DNA from: Lutimaribacter pacificus
GTDB taxonomy: Bacteria > Pseudomonadota > Alphaproteobacteria > Rhodobacterales > Rhodobacteraceae
Direction: 5' to 3'
DNA: 64,000 nucleotides
Assembly (NCBI RefSeq): GCF_900142185.1
Contig: NZ_FQZZ01000008.1
Coordinates: 62,001 to 126,000, forward strand
Part shown: positions 28,626 through 38,307 of the stretch, piece by piece
Numbering within the stretch: position 1 is the stretch's first letter
Layout: each line of letters starts with the position of its first letter
Translations under genes and position numbers: made by a program
Notes under the pieces: generated by a model
Told to the model about the DNA's origin: nothing
The model's database searches: none
Seen by the model: only the letters and a program-made list of their open reading frames with translations

Positions 28626-29740
28626 GCGACAGCGACACGCCAGAACCCGACCGCATCGACGGCGCCCCCCACCCCCGCGAAACCGCGCGGGTGATCGGGC
28701 AGAATGCGGCCCAGCGCGCCTTCCTCGACAGCTACAATTCCGGCCGGCTGCACCATGGCTGGCTGCTGACCGGCCCGCGCGGCGTGGGCAAGGCGACGCT
28801 GGCCTGGGCCATCGCGCGCTTCCTGCTGGCCACCCCCGACGCGCAGGAGGACGGGCTGTTCGGCGCCCCGCCACCGCCCGCGTCGCTGGATGTCGATCCC
28901 GAACACCCGGTCGCCCGGCGCATCCTCGCGCGTTCGGAACCGGGGCTGTTTCACATCACCCGCACGGTCAACGAAAAGACGAAACGCCTGCGCGACCAGA
29001 TCGTTGCGGACGACGTGCGCAGCCTCAACCGTTTCATGTCGCTCTCATCCGCCGATGGCGGGCGGCGTGTCGTCATCATCGACAGCGCCGACGAGATGAA
29101 CACCCAGGCCGCCAACGCGCTGCTGAAAATGCTCGAAGAGCCGCCCGCGCGCACCACGCTTCTGCTGGTCAGCCACCAGCCCTCGCGCCTGCTGCCGACG
29201 ATCCGCTCGCGCTGCCGCGAATTGCGGCTGTCGACGCTCTCGCCCGACGACATGGCGCTGGCACTGGCGCAGGCCGGGGCAGACACCCCCGCCGACACCG
29301 CCGCGCTGGCCGAGCTTGGCGCCGGCTCGGTGGGCGAGGCGGTGCGCCTGATCAATCTCGACGGGCTGAAGATCTATGCCGAGCTGGTGGCGCTCTATGC
29401 CACCCTGCCCCGGCTGGATCGCCAGCGCGCCCTGAAACTGGCCGAGGCCGCCGCCGCCCGCGGGGCCGAGGCGCGGCTGGATCTGCTGTTTCACCTCAAC
29501 GACCTGCTGCTGACCCGGCTGGCGCGCGCCGGCGCAATGGGCCAGCCGCCCGCGACCGAGGCCGCACCGGGCGAGGCCGCCCTGCTCGCCCGCCTGTCCC
29601 CCGGCCCGCGGCAGGGCCGCGCCTGGGCGGAACTGGCGCAGACGATCAGCGCGCGGGTGGGCCATGCGCGGGCAGTCAACCTTGACCCCGTGGCCCTTGT
29701 CCTAGATACGGTTTTCAAGATTCAGCAAACCGCCGCGTGA
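28622..29740 (+). CDS. holB: DNA polymerase III subunit delta'
   Basis: 372-aa clamp-loader subunit. The ATPase-like domain retains GPRGVGKATLAWA (51-63), an intact P-loop (in E. coli delta' it is degenerate), and the TIRSRCRELRL sensor-1 SRC motif. ALLKMLEEPP is also diagnostic. With delta and DnaX it loads the beta clamp. Starts in a 4-bp overlap with tmk; tatD follows after 15 bp. Confidence 0.94.
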   Translation: MSDSDTPEPDRIDGAPHPRETARVIGQNAAQRAFLDSYNSGRLHHGWLLTGPRGVGKATLAWAIARFLLATPDAQEDGLFGAPPPPASLDVDPEHPVARRILARSEPGLFHITRTVNEKTKRLRDQIVADDVRSLNRFMSLSSADGGRRVVIIDSADEMNTQAANALLKMLEEPPARTTLLLVSHQPSRLLPTIRSRCRELRLSTLSPDDMALALAQAGADTPADTAALAELGAGSVGEAVRLINLDGLKIYAELVALYATLPRLDRQRALKLAEAAAARGAEARLDLLFHLNDLLLTRLARAGAMGQPPATEAAPGEAALLARLSPGPRQGRAWAELAQTISARVGHARAVNLDPVALVLDTVFKIQQTAA

Positions 29741-29755
29741 CGCGCGAAGGACGCT

Positions 29756-30562
29756 ATGACCGACATACCCGAAATCACCGACAGCCATTGCCACCTGGAT
29801 TTCCCCGACTTCGCGGATGAACTGCCCGACGTGATCGCGCGCGCCACCGACGCGGGCGTGACGCGCATGGTGACGATCTGCACGAAACTGCGGCTGGAAC
29901 CGCAGGCCCGCGCGATTGCCGAGCAAAACCGCGCGGTTTTCTACGCCGCCGGCACCCACCCGATGAGCGCGGCCGAGGAACCCATGACCTCGGTGGACGA
30001 GCTGGTGCGCCTCTCGCAACACCCGAAATTCGTTGGGCTGGGCGAAACCGGGCTCGATTACCACTACACCGCCGACTCGGCCGAGGTGCAAAAGCAATCG
30101 CTGCGCATCCATATCCAGGCGGCGCAGGAAACCGGCCTGCCGCTGATCATCCACTCCCGCGCCGCCGACGATGACATGGCCGCCATCCTGACCGAAGGGT
30201 TCCGCGCCAAGCCCTATACTTGCGTCATGCATTGCTATTCCTCTGGCCCCGAACTGGCGCGCACCGCGCTGGAGCTGGGCTTTTACCTGTCGATGTCGGG
30301 CATCGGCACCTTCCCCAAATCGGCCGAGCTGCGCGACATCTTCGCCGCCGCGCCGGTCGACCGGGTGCTGGTGGAAACCGACGCGCCCTACCTTGCGCCG
30401 AAACCCTGTCGCGGCAAGCGCAACGAACCCGCCTATACCGTGCACACCGCGCAGGTCGCGGCCGGGCTTTACGGCATGGATTACGCCGAATTCGCCGCGC
30501 AGACGCAGGCGAATTTCGACCGGCTGTTCCGGAAGGCCGCCCGGTGGAGGGCCGCCGCCTGA
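29756..30562 (+). CDS. TatD-family metal-dependent hydrolase/DNase
   Basis: 268-aa TIM-barrel hydrolase of the TatD/YcfH type. DSHCHLDF (metal ligands H11 and H13), GETGLDYHY with the metal-binding Glu, IIHSRAADDD, HCYSSG and ETDAPYLAPKP are all present. Members have 3'-5' exonuclease or deoxyribonuclease activity. AAGGA lies upstream of the ATG. The 3' end overlaps the MBL gene by one base (TGATG). A 16-bp perfect palindrome AAAACCGCGCGGTTTT lies inside it at 29925-29940. Confidence 0.93.
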   Translation: MTDIPEITDSHCHLDFPDFADELPDVIARATDAGVTRMVTICTKLRLEPQARAIAEQNRAVFYAAGTHPMSAAEEPMTSVDELVRLSQHPKFVGLGETGLDYHYTADSAEVQKQSLRIHIQAAQETGLPLIIHSRAADDDMAAILTEGFRAKPYTCVMHCYSSGPELARTALELGFYLSMSGIGTFPKSAELRDIFAAAPVDRVLVETDAPYLAPKPCRGKRNEPAYTVHTAQVAAGLYGMDYAEFAAQTQANFDRLFRKAARWRAAA

Positions 30563-31359
30563 TGGCCGAGTTGCGCTTTACCATCCTGGGCTGCGGATCG
30601 TCCGGCGGGGTGCCCCGGCTTGGCGGGCACTGGGGCGATTGCGACCCCGCGAACCCCCGCAACATCCGCCGCCGCTGCTCGATGCTGGTCGAACGCGAAA
30701 CCGGGGACGGCATCACCCGCGTGCTGATCGACACCTCGCCCGACCTGCGCAGCCAGTTGCTCGACGCCGGCGTGGGCGAGCTGGACGGCGTGATCTGGAC
30801 GCATTCGCACGCCGACCACGTGCACGGGCTGGACGATCTGCGCATGATCGTCTTCAACATGCGCCGCCGCCTGCCCGTCTGGGCCGATGGCGACACCCAG
30901 AACGACCTGTTCTCGCGCTTCGGCTATGCCTTCATCCAGCCCGACGACAGCCCCTATCCCCCGATCCTCGACATGCACACGATCAAGGGCGACGTCACGA
31001 TCGGGGGCGCGGGCGGCGCGATCACCCTGACCCCGTTCAAGGTCAATCACGGCGCGATCGACGCGCTGGGATTCCGGGTGGGCGACCTGGCCTACCTGCC
31101 CGATGTGGCGCGGATCTACGACGATGCCTGGCCGATGCTGCAGGGGCTGGATTGCTGGGTGCTCGACGCGCTGCGCCGCACGCCGCATCCCACCCATTCG
31201 CACCTGGAACAATCGCTCGACTGGATCGCACAGGCCGCCCCCCGGCGCGCGGTGCTGACCAACATGCATATCGACCTCGATTACCAGACGGTCGCCGACG
31301 AAACCCCCGATCACATCACCCCCGCCTATGACGGCATGGTGATCCGATACGCGGTCTGA
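30562..31359 (+). CDS. MBL-fold metallo-hydrolase (PhnP-like)
   Basis: 265-aa metallo-beta-lactamase-fold enzyme. The zinc motif HSHADHVHGLD is at residues 81-91. The N terminus FTILGCGSSGGVPRLG and the Cys-containing loop GDCDPANPRNIRRRCS resemble PhnP-type phosphodiesterases. No signal peptide. Position after tatD is characteristic of alphaproteobacteria. Substrate unknown; a cyclic phosphodiesterase activity is possible. Confidence 0.88.
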   Translation: MAELRFTILGCGSSGGVPRLGGHWGDCDPANPRNIRRRCSMLVERETGDGITRVLIDTSPDLRSQLLDAGVGELDGVIWTHSHADHVHGLDDLRMIVFNMRRRLPVWADGDTQNDLFSRFGYAFIQPDDSPYPPILDMHTIKGDVTIGGAGGAITLTPFKVNHGAIDALGFRVGDLAYLPDVARIYDDAWPMLQGLDCWVLDALRRTPHPTHSHLEQSLDWIAQAAPRRAVLTNMHIDLDYQTVADETPDHITPAYDGMVIRYAV

Positions 31360-31379
31360 CCCGATGCGCGCGCCCGCCC

Positions 31380-31403
31380 CTTCATCTTGCCCGAAATACT
31401 CCC
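31380..31403 (-). repeat. Short interspersed motif GGAGTATTT, copy 1
   Basis: On the minus strand this reads GGAGTATTT, CGGG, then an A-rich run and TGAAG. A matching copy is at 63040 in the opposite orientation. Both lie within 45 bp after a stop codon. Similar motifs are, from memory, abundant between genes in Rhodobacteraceae. Confidence 0.5.
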
Positions 31404-31446
31404 GCCGGAGGCGTCCTGCCCGTGCCGCCGGCGCGACGGTGCGGTA

Positions 31447-32376
31447 ATGCAGGCGCTGCTCGATATCATCCTGCCGGTCTTTGCCGTGGTGGGCTTCGGC
31501 TATGTCGCGGTCTGGCGCGGTTTCCTCGGCAACGGCACCATCGACGGGCTGATGGTGTTTACCCAGAATTTCGCCATCCCCGTCCTGCTGTTCAAGGCGA
31601 TCTCGACCCTCGACCTCGGCCAGAGCTTCGACCTCGAGCTGCTGCTCAGCTTCTATACCGGCTCGGTCACCGGGTTCACCGTGGGGCTGCTGGGCGGGCG
31701 CTACCTGTTCGGGCGCGACTGGGAGGATGCGGTCGCCATCGGCTTTACCTGCCTGTTCGCCAATTCGCTGATGCTGGGCCTTGCGATGACCGAACGCGCC
31801 TATGGCCCCGACGCGCTGCAGGCCAACTATGCCATCGTCGCGCTGCATTCGCCGTTCTGCTTCGGCATCGGCATCACCGCGATGGAGATCGCCCGCGCCC
31901 GCGGCGCCCCTGCCCGCGCGCTGCCCGGCAAGGTGCTGCGCGCGATGTTCCGCAACGCGCTGGTGATCGGCATAGTGCTGGGTTTTGCCGTCAACCTGGG
32001 TGGCGTGCCGCTGCCCGGTGCGCTGACCGGCGCGCTGGACATGATCGTGCGCGCGGCCATTCCCTGCGCGCTGTTCGGCATGGGCGGCGTGCTTTACCGT
32101 TATCGCCCCGACGGCGATTTCCGCATCATCGCCTATGTCTGCGCGGTCTCGCTGCTGCTGCATCCCGCGATCACCTGGACGTTGGGCACGCTGACCGAGC
32201 TGTCGACCGACGCGCTGCGCTCGGCGGTGCTGACCGCGTCGATGGCGCCGGGGGTCACCGCCTATGTCTTTGCCAACATGTATGGCCGCGCGCAGCGGGT
32301 GGCGGCCTCGTCGGTGCTGATCGCCACGGTGCTGTCGGTGGGCACGATCTGGCTCTGGCTGGATATCCTGCCCTGA
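31447..32376 (+). CDS. AEC-family transporter
   Basis: 309-aa integral membrane protein of the auxin-efflux-carrier-like family, with about ten hydrophobic segments, including an N-terminal LDIILPVFAVVGFGYVAVW and the C-terminal SVLIATVLSVGTIWLWLDI. Bacterial members export organic acids or other small anions, but the substrate is not predictable. Start at 31447 was chosen because the hydrophobic domain begins there; the upstream in-frame extension lies over the intergenic repeat. It is on the same strand as the block before it but 87 bp away and may be separately transcribed. Confidence 0.87.
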   Translation: MQALLDIILPVFAVVGFGYVAVWRGFLGNGTIDGLMVFTQNFAIPVLLFKAISTLDLGQSFDLELLLSFYTGSVTGFTVGLLGGRYLFGRDWEDAVAIGFTCLFANSLMLGLAMTERAYGPDALQANYAIVALHSPFCFGIGITAMEIARARGAPARALPGKVLRAMFRNALVIGIVLGFAVNLGGVPLPGALTGALDMIVRAAIPCALFGMGGVLYRYRPDGDFRIIAYVCAVSLLLHPAITWTLGTLTELSTDALRSAVLTASMAPGVTAYVFANMYGRAQRVAASSVLIATVLSVGTIWLWLDILP

Positions 32377-32445
32377 AGCCGTTGCAAGCCATCACATTTC
32401 CGCCGATCGCCGAAATCCCGATGGTCCTTGGCGCGCGCAGGTTCT

Positions 32446-34290
32446 ATGCTGCGAACCATGGGACCGAACCGGGGGCGGGAACAGAATTTCGTGGGCAGAT
32501 TTCGCTGCATTCCTTGGCTGATGTCGCTGGCATTGACAGTTGGCCCGATACCGTCCGCGCAGGCGTTCGAACGGCTGAGCCTGTCGCTTGACGGGGCGCA
32601 GAACGAGGATCTCCAGGACGACCTGAACGCCGCCTCGGTGCTGCGCGCCGCCCGGCGCGAGGGAACCGAGGCGCCGCAGGACGTGCTGTCGGCGGCGCTG
32701 AGCGACTATGCCCGCCTGCTCGAAGTGCTTTATGCGCAGGGCTATTACAGCGGCCGGATCTCGATCCGCATCGACGGGCGCGAGGCCGCGCTGATCCCGC
32801 CGCTGGAAACGCCCGCGCGGATCGGCACGGTGGCCATCCGCGTCGATCCGGGGCGGCCGTTCCGTTTCGGCACCGCCAGCATCGCACCGCGCGCGCCCGG
32901 CAGCACCCCGCCGCCCGAGTTCCGCACCGGCGAACGGGCCCGGTCGCTGGTGGTGCAGGACGCGGTGCAGGGCGCGGTCGGCGACTGGCGCAGCGCCGGA
33001 TACGCCAAGGCCGCGGTTGCCGGGCAGCAGATCACCGCCAACCATGCGACCCGCCGGCTGGATGCCCGCGTCACGCTGGCCCCCGGCCCGCATGTCACCT
33101 TCGGCCGGTTGCAGGTGCAGCCGGGCAGCCGGGTCAGCACCCGCCGCGTGCGCAAGATCGCCGGCCTGCCCGAGGGCGAGCCGTTTTCGCCCGAGGCGCT
33201 GGACCGCGCGGCCCAGCGGCTGCGGCGCACCGGCGCCTTCCGCTCGGTCGAGCTGGCCGAGGGCACGGTGGTGCCCCCGGAAAACCGCATGGACGTCACC
33301 GCGCGGCTGGTCGACGAAAGGCCCCGCCGCTTCGGCGCGGGCGCCGAGCTGAGCAGCTTCGAGGGGCTGCGGCTGAGCGCCTTCTGGCTGCACCGCAACC
33401 TGCTGGGCGGGGCCGAGCGGCTGCGCATCGAGGGCGAGGTCGCGGGCATCGGCGGGCAGACCGGCGGCACCGACTACCGGCTTGGCGTGCGCGGCGAGCG
33501 CCCGGCCAGCTACGGCCCCGACACCAGCTTCTGGTTCGAGGGCGAGATCGAGCGCCTGGACGAGCCCGATTACTTCACCGACCGCGCCAGCATCACCGTG
33601 GGCGCGCATCACATCTTTTCCGACACGCTGAGCGCCGATCTGGGCCTGGGGCTGGAAACCGAGGAAACCCGCGACGATTTCGGCACGCGCGATTTCACCC
33701 TCGTCACCCTGCCCGTCGACCTGACCTGGGACCGCCGCGACGACATCCTGAACCCCACGAGCGGCACCTTCCTGAATGCCGACATCACGCCGTTCTACGC
33801 GCTCAAGGGGGCCGATGACGGGGCGCGCATCACCTTCGACGCCCGCGGCTATCGCGCGCTGGACGAAGAGGCGCGTTTCGTGCTGGCCGGGCGGCTGCAA
33901 TTCGGCAGCGTGCTGGGCGCGGGGATCGACAAGACGCCGCCGCGTTTCCTGTTCCATTCGGGCGGCGGCGGCACCGTGCGCGGCCAGCCCTACCAGTCGC
34001 TGGGGATCGAGATCGGCGGCAACGAAACCGGCGGGCGCAGTTTCCTGGGCGTGTCGGGCGAGTTGCGCGCGCGGGTCAGCGACGCGATCAGCATCGTGGG
34101 CTTTGCCGATGCGGGTTACATCGGGGCCGAGGAATTCTATGACGGCTCGGGCGAATGGCACGCGGGTGCCGGGCTGGGCCTGCGTTACGACACGATCGTG
34201 GGGCCGATCCGGCTGGACGTGGCGGCGCCGGTCTCGGGCGATACCGGCGAGGGCGTGCAGATCTATATCGGGATCGGGCAGGCGTTTTGA
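32446..34290 (+). CDS. tamA: Outer-membrane assembly protein TamA (BamA/Omp85 family)
   Basis: 614-aa Omp85 protein: signal peptide ending near SAQA, about three POTRA repeats (roughly residues 40-290; SGRISIRIDGREAAL, VTFGRLQVQPGSRVSTRRVRK read in parts), then a 16-strand barrel with the DLTWDRRDDILNPTSG and GGGGTVRGQPYQSLG blocks and a C-terminal Phe. TamA inserts outer-membrane proteins with TamB. Start is uncertain among ATG 32446, ATG 32458 and ATG about 32521; none has a strong ribosome site. It overlaps tamB at TTGA, so the two are coupled. Confidence 0.92.
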   Translation: MLRTMGPNRGREQNFVGRFRCIPWLMSLALTVGPIPSAQAFERLSLSLDGAQNEDLQDDLNAASVLRAARREGTEAPQDVLSAALSDYARLLEVLYAQGYYSGRISIRIDGREAALIPPLETPARIGTVAIRVDPGRPFRFGTASIAPRAPGSTPPPEFRTGERARSLVVQDAVQGAVGDWRSAGYAKAAVAGQQITANHATRRLDARVTLAPGPHVTFGRLQVQPGSRVSTRRVRKIAGLPEGEPFSPEALDRAAQRLRRTGAFRSVELAEGTVVPPENRMDVTARLVDERPRRFGAGAELSSFEGLRLSAFWLHRNLLGGAERLRIEGEVAGIGGQTGGTDYRLGVRGERPASYGPDTSFWFEGEIERLDEPDYFTDRASITVGAHHIFSDTLSADLGLGLETEETRDDFGTRDFTLVTLPVDLTWDRRDDILNPTSGTFLNADITPFYALKGADDGARITFDARGYRALDEEARFVLAGRLQFGSVLGAGIDKTPPRFLFHSGGGGTVRGQPYQSLGIEIGGNETGGRSFLGVSGELRARVSDAISIVGFADAGYIGAEEFYDGSGEWHAGAGLGLRYDTIVGPIRLDVAAPVSGDTGEGVQIYIGIGQAF

Positions 34291-37200
34291 GGGCGCAGCG
34301 CACATATCGGCGAAACCGCGCGGTCCGGGCGCTGTTCTGCGCGGTTTTTGCGGTGCTGCTGTGGCCCGCCACGGCCCCGGCGCAGGACGAATCCGCGCGC
34401 GATCGCGGCATCCTGCAGGCCTTTCTCGAAGACAACCTGTCCGGCGCGGGCCGCACCGTGCGGATCGAGGGGTTCGAAGGCGCCTTGTCGGGCCGCGCCA
34501 CCATCGACGAGCTGACCATTGCGGATGCCGATGGCGTGTGGCTGACCCTGCGCGACGCGGTGCTGGACTGGAACCGCGGCGCGCTGCTGTCGGGGCGGCT
34601 GGAGGTGGCCGAACTGTCGGCGGCCGAACTGCTGATCCCGCGCGCGCCCCGCACCGAACCCGCGCCGCCCTCGCCCACCGCCGGCGGCGGCTTTGCCCTG
34701 CCCGAACTGCCGGTGGCGATCAATGTCGAGGAACTGGCGCTCGACCGGGTGGAGCTGGGCGCGGCACTGTTCGGGCAGGCGGCAGTGGTCGCGCTGGAAG
34801 GCAATGCCGCGCTGTCGGGCGGCGAGGGCGAGGCCGAACTGCGCCTGACCCGGCTCGACGGGCCCGAGGGGCTACTGGAACTGACCGGCGGCTATGCCAA
34901 CGAAACCCGGAACCTGGCTCTGTCGCTGCTGGTCCGCGAAGGGCCCGACGGCATCGCCGCCACCCTGATGGACCTGCCCGGCAAGCCGTCGCTGGACCTG
35001 CGCATCGCGGGCGAAGACCCGATCGACGATTTCCGCGCCGAGATCGGCCTTGCCACCGATGGCGAGGAACGGCTGGCCGGGACGGTCGAACTGGTCACCA
35101 CGCAGGACGACGCGGTGCAAGAGGGCGACATCCCCGCCCCCACCCGCCGGATCAGCGCCGATCTGAGCGGCGATATCGCCCCGGTCTTTGCCCCGCAGTA
35201 TCGCGCCTTCTTCGGCCCGGAAATCGCGCTGCGCGTCGACGCGGTGCGGCAGCCCGACGGGCGGCGGTTGCTTGAGGCGCTGGAATTGAGCGCCCGCGCG
35301 ATCCGGCTCAGCGGCAGCGGCGCCATCGCGGCGGATGGCTGGCCCGAACGGCTGGACCTGACCGGGCAGGTGGCCGACCCCGACGGTGGCGACGTGCAGG
35401 TGCCGCTGGGCGAGGATGGCCTGACGCTGGGGCAGGCCGACCTGCGGCTGGCCTATGACCGGGCCAGCGGCGACCGCTGGCAGTTGCGCGCCGAGGCGCG
35501 CGATGCCGTGCAATCCGACACCCGGATCGGCCTGCTGCAACTGGATGCCGGGGGCCGGCTGGCCCCGCCCGAGGGTGGCGGCGCGGGCGCATTCGGCGGC
35601 ACCCTGCGCCTGTCTGCCGAGGGGCTGGCCCTGCCCGACCCGGCGCTGGAGCAGGCGGTGGGGGATGCGATCACCGGGCAGATGGGGTTCGACTGGGCCG
35701 AGGGCGCGCCGTTCTCGATCACCGGCCTGCGGCTGGCGGGGGCGGATTACGGGCTGACGGGCGATGCGCTGCTGCGCCTGCCCGAGGCCGGGCTGGACCT
35801 GCTGGCGGATGTCGACCTGCGGCTCGATGCGCAGAACCTGGCGCGGTTCGGCGCGCTGGCGGGGGTGCCGCTGGGCGGTCAGGCCGGGCTGCGCATCCGC
35901 GGCGATGCCGCCCCCGTCGCGGGCGAGGCCGACCTGGCGTTCGACGGCACCACGCGCGACCTGGCGCTGGGACAGCCGCGTATCGACCCGCTGTTGCAGG
36001 GCGACGGGCGGCTGCGGATGCGGGTGCGCCGCGACACCGAAGGCACGGAGATCGAGGGGCTGGAAATCGCCACCGCCCATGCCCGGATCGCCGCGAATGC
36101 GCGGCTTGGCGCCGAGACCGGCCAGTTCGACGTGACCGCCGCGCTGACCGACACCGCGCGCATCCAGCCGGGGCTGTCCGGGCCATCGCGGCTGCGCGCC
36201 GAGGGGCGCGGCACCGGCGGCGGCACGGATTGGGAGGTGACCGCCGAGGCCAGCCTGCCGGGGGATGCCACGCTGTCATGGCAGGGGCGGATCGCAGACC
36301 TTGACACCGCCGCGCAACTGGCCGGGCAGGCCGAAATGGAGATCGGCAGCCTGTCGCCCTATACCGCGCTGGCCGGGCGGCCGCTGGGCGGGGCGCTGTC
36401 GGCCACGGCGGATATCGACGCCGCGCTCGACACCCTGTCGGGCACGATCGGCCTGCAGGCCAGCAGCCGCGACCTGACGCTGGGCCACCCCTATGCCGAC
36501 CTGCTGCTGCGCGGCGAGGGCGATTTGCAGACGGGCCTGCGCCGCGACCGCGCGGGGCGGATCAGCGTCGAGGACCTGCAACTGACCACCCCGGCCCTGA
36601 CGCTCGAGGCCGATGGCGAGATGACCGACACCGACCAACGCGTGACGGCATCGCTGCGGCTGGCCGATGGCGGCATATTCGCGCCGGAACTGTCGGGGCC
36701 GATACAGATCGGCGGCCGCGCCATGCGCGGGTCGGGCGACTGGCGCCTTGGCGTGACCGGCACCGCGGCGGGCGGGGCCACGCTGGCGGTAAGCGGCGAT
36801 GTCGCGCCGGATTTCAGCCGCGCCGCACTGGCGATGACGGGACGCGCGCCGCTGGGGCTGGCCAACGAACGGCTGCGCCCGCGCGCCATCAGCGGGATCG
36901 CCGCCTACGACCTGCAGCTGGACGGGCCGCTGGCGCTGTCCTCGCTGTCGGGCCGGATCAGCACCGCCGGCGCCCGCCTGACCCTGCCGGAGCTGAACCT
37001 GGCGCTGGAGGGGATCGACACGCAGGTGTCGCTGGCCTCGGGGCGTGCGCAGATCACCGCAGGCGCGGCGGTCTCCAGCGGCGGGCGGCTGGACGTGACC
37101 GGCGGCCTGGGCCTGTCGGCGCCGTTCCCGGCCGACCTGCGCGTCGTCGCGCAGGAGGTCGGGCTACGCGAGGCGCGGCTTTACGAAACCTCGGCGAGCG

Positions 37201-38117
37201 GCGAGATCACCGTGACCGGCCCGCTGACCGGCGGCGCGCGGATCGCGGGCCTGCTGGAGCTGGGGCCTGCCGAGCTGCGGGTGCCGGCCTCGTCCGGTGT
37301 GGGCTATGCCGGGCTGCCGGGGCTGCGCCACGTGAACGAACCGGCGGCGGTGCGGCAGGTGCGGCAATGGGCGGGGATCGTCGAAGAGCCGGGCAACGGC
37401 GTGGGCGCGGGCGGCGGCGCGGCCTATCCTGTCGACCTGACGATCCGCGCGCCATCGCGCATCTTCGTGCGCGGGCGCGGGCTGGATGCGGAACTGGGCG
37501 GGCAGTTGCGTCTGCTGGGCACCACCGCGGCGCTGGTGCCGCAGGGCCGGTTCGAACTGGTGCGCGGGCGGCTCGACATCCTGGGCCAGCGGCTGACGCT
37601 GGACGAAGGCGTGCTGCAGTTGCAGGGCTCGTTCGATGCCTTCATCCGCTTTTCCGCCACCACCCAGACCGATGACGTCACGATCACGATTGCCATCGAA
37701 GGCCCGGCCAGCGCGCCCGAGCTTTCGCTGACCTCGGCCCCCGAACTGCCCGAGGACGAGGTTCTGTCGCAGCTTCTGTTCGGGCGCGACCTGACCGAGA
37801 TTTCACCGCTGCAGGCGGTGCAACTGGCCAACGCGCTGGCGGTGCTGTCGGGGCGCAGCGGGCTGGGCATGGGCGGACGGCTGCGGGAATCGCTGGCGCT
37901 GGACGACCTGGACATCGGCACCGACGCCGACGGCAATGTCGAGGCGCGCGCGGGGAAATACCTGTCGGAAAACATCTATTCCGACGTGGTGGTGAATGGC
38001 GAGGGTGAGACCGACATCAACCTGAACCTCGAACTCAGCCCCAGCGTCACCGTGCGCGGGCGGCTGGGATCGGACGGCGATACCGGGCTGGGCATCTATT
38101 ACGAGCGCGATTACTGA
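34287..38117 (+). CDS. tamB: Translocation and assembly module protein TamB
   Basis: 1276-aa inner-membrane-anchored periplasmic bridge protein. An N-terminal signal anchor (ALFCAVFAVLLWPATAPA) is followed by a very long repetitive beta-rich region and the conserved C-terminal DUF490 domain (ASAPELSLTSAPELPEDEVLSQLLFGRDL), ending IYYERDY. Start is TTG at 34287: TTGA overlaps the tamA stop and immediately precedes the signal sequence; the open frame extends further upstream within tamA without support. TamB probably forms a hydrophobic groove for lipid or protein transport between membranes, together with TamA. Confidence 0.93.
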   Translation: MRAQRTYRRNRAVRALFCAVFAVLLWPATAPAQDESARDRGILQAFLEDNLSGAGRTVRIEGFEGALSGRATIDELTIADADGVWLTLRDAVLDWNRGALLSGRLEVAELSAAELLIPRAPRTEPAPPSPTAGGGFALPELPVAINVEELALDRVELGAALFGQAAVVALEGNAALSGGEGEAELRLTRLDGPEGLLELTGGYANETRNLALSLLVREGPDGIAATLMDLPGKPSLDLRIAGEDPIDDFRAEIGLATDGEERLAGTVELVTTQDDAVQEGDIPAPTRRISADLSGDIAPVFAPQYRAFFGPEIALRVDAVRQPDGRRLLEALELSARAIRLSGSGAIAADGWPERLDLTGQVADPDGGDVQVPLGEDGLTLGQADLRLAYDRASGDRWQLRAEARDAVQSDTRIGLLQLDAGGRLAPPEGGGAGAFGGTLRLSAEGLALPDPALEQAVGDAITGQMGFDWAEGAPFSITGLRLAGADYGLTGDALLRLPEAGLDLLADVDLRLDAQNLARFGALAGVPLGGQAGLRIRGDAAPVAGEADLAFDGTTRDLALGQPRIDPLLQGDGRLRMRVRRDTEGTEIEGLEIATAHARIAANARLGAETGQFDVTAALTDTARIQPGLSGPSRLRAEGRGTGGGTDWEVTAEASLPGDATLSWQGRIADLDTAAQLAGQAEMEIGSLSPYTALAGRPLGGALSATADIDAALDTLSGTIGLQASSRDLTLGHPYADLLLRGEGDLQTGLRRDRAGRISVEDLQLTTPALTLEADGEMTDTDQRVTASLRLADGGIFAPELSGPIQIGGRAMRGSGDWRLGVTGTAAGGATLAVSGDVAPDFSRAALAMTGRAPLGLANERLRPRAISGIAAYDLQLDGPLALSSLSGRISTAGARLTLPELNLALEGIDTQVSLASGRAQITAGAAVSSGGRLDVTGGLGLSAPFPADLRVVAQEVGLREARLYETSASGEITVTGPLTGGARIAGLLELGPAELRVPASSGVGYAGLPGLRHVNEPAAVRQVRQWAGIVEEPGNGVGAGGGAAYPVDLTIRAPSRIFVRGRGLDAELGGQLRLLGTTAALVPQGRFELVRGRLDILGQRLTLDEGVLQLQGSFDAFIRFSATTQTDDVTITIAIEGPASAPELSLTSAPELPEDEVLSQLLFGRDLTEISPLQAVQLANALAVLSGRSGLGMGGRLRESLALDDLDIGTDADGNVEARAGKYLSENIYSDVVVNGEGETDINLNLELSPSVTVRGRLGSDGDTGLGIYYERDY

Positions 38118-38307
38118 GCGCCGGGTATATTCCCGGGTGCCATAAACATGCAAAACCCGCGCGGTTTTCCGACGAAACCGCGCGGTTTCCGGGCAAAGCC
38201 GCCGCTCACGGACCCGTCCGGGCGCGATCTGCGGGCGCGGGACACCCGATTGCCAACAGGCGCGTGCGGGGATAGACTGGTCGTCCCCTCGTCCTTCGGA
38301 GGCGTCA
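38118..38307. repeat. tamB 3' region with tandem GC palindromes
   Basis: Contains CCGGG-N6-CCCGG at about 38121-38136, a near-palindrome AAAACC-C-GCGCGGTTTT at about 38152-38168 and the perfect GAAACCGCGCGGTTTC at 38174-38189. These may act as a terminator for tamB or belong to an interspersed palindrome. No gene seen. Confidence 0.45.
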
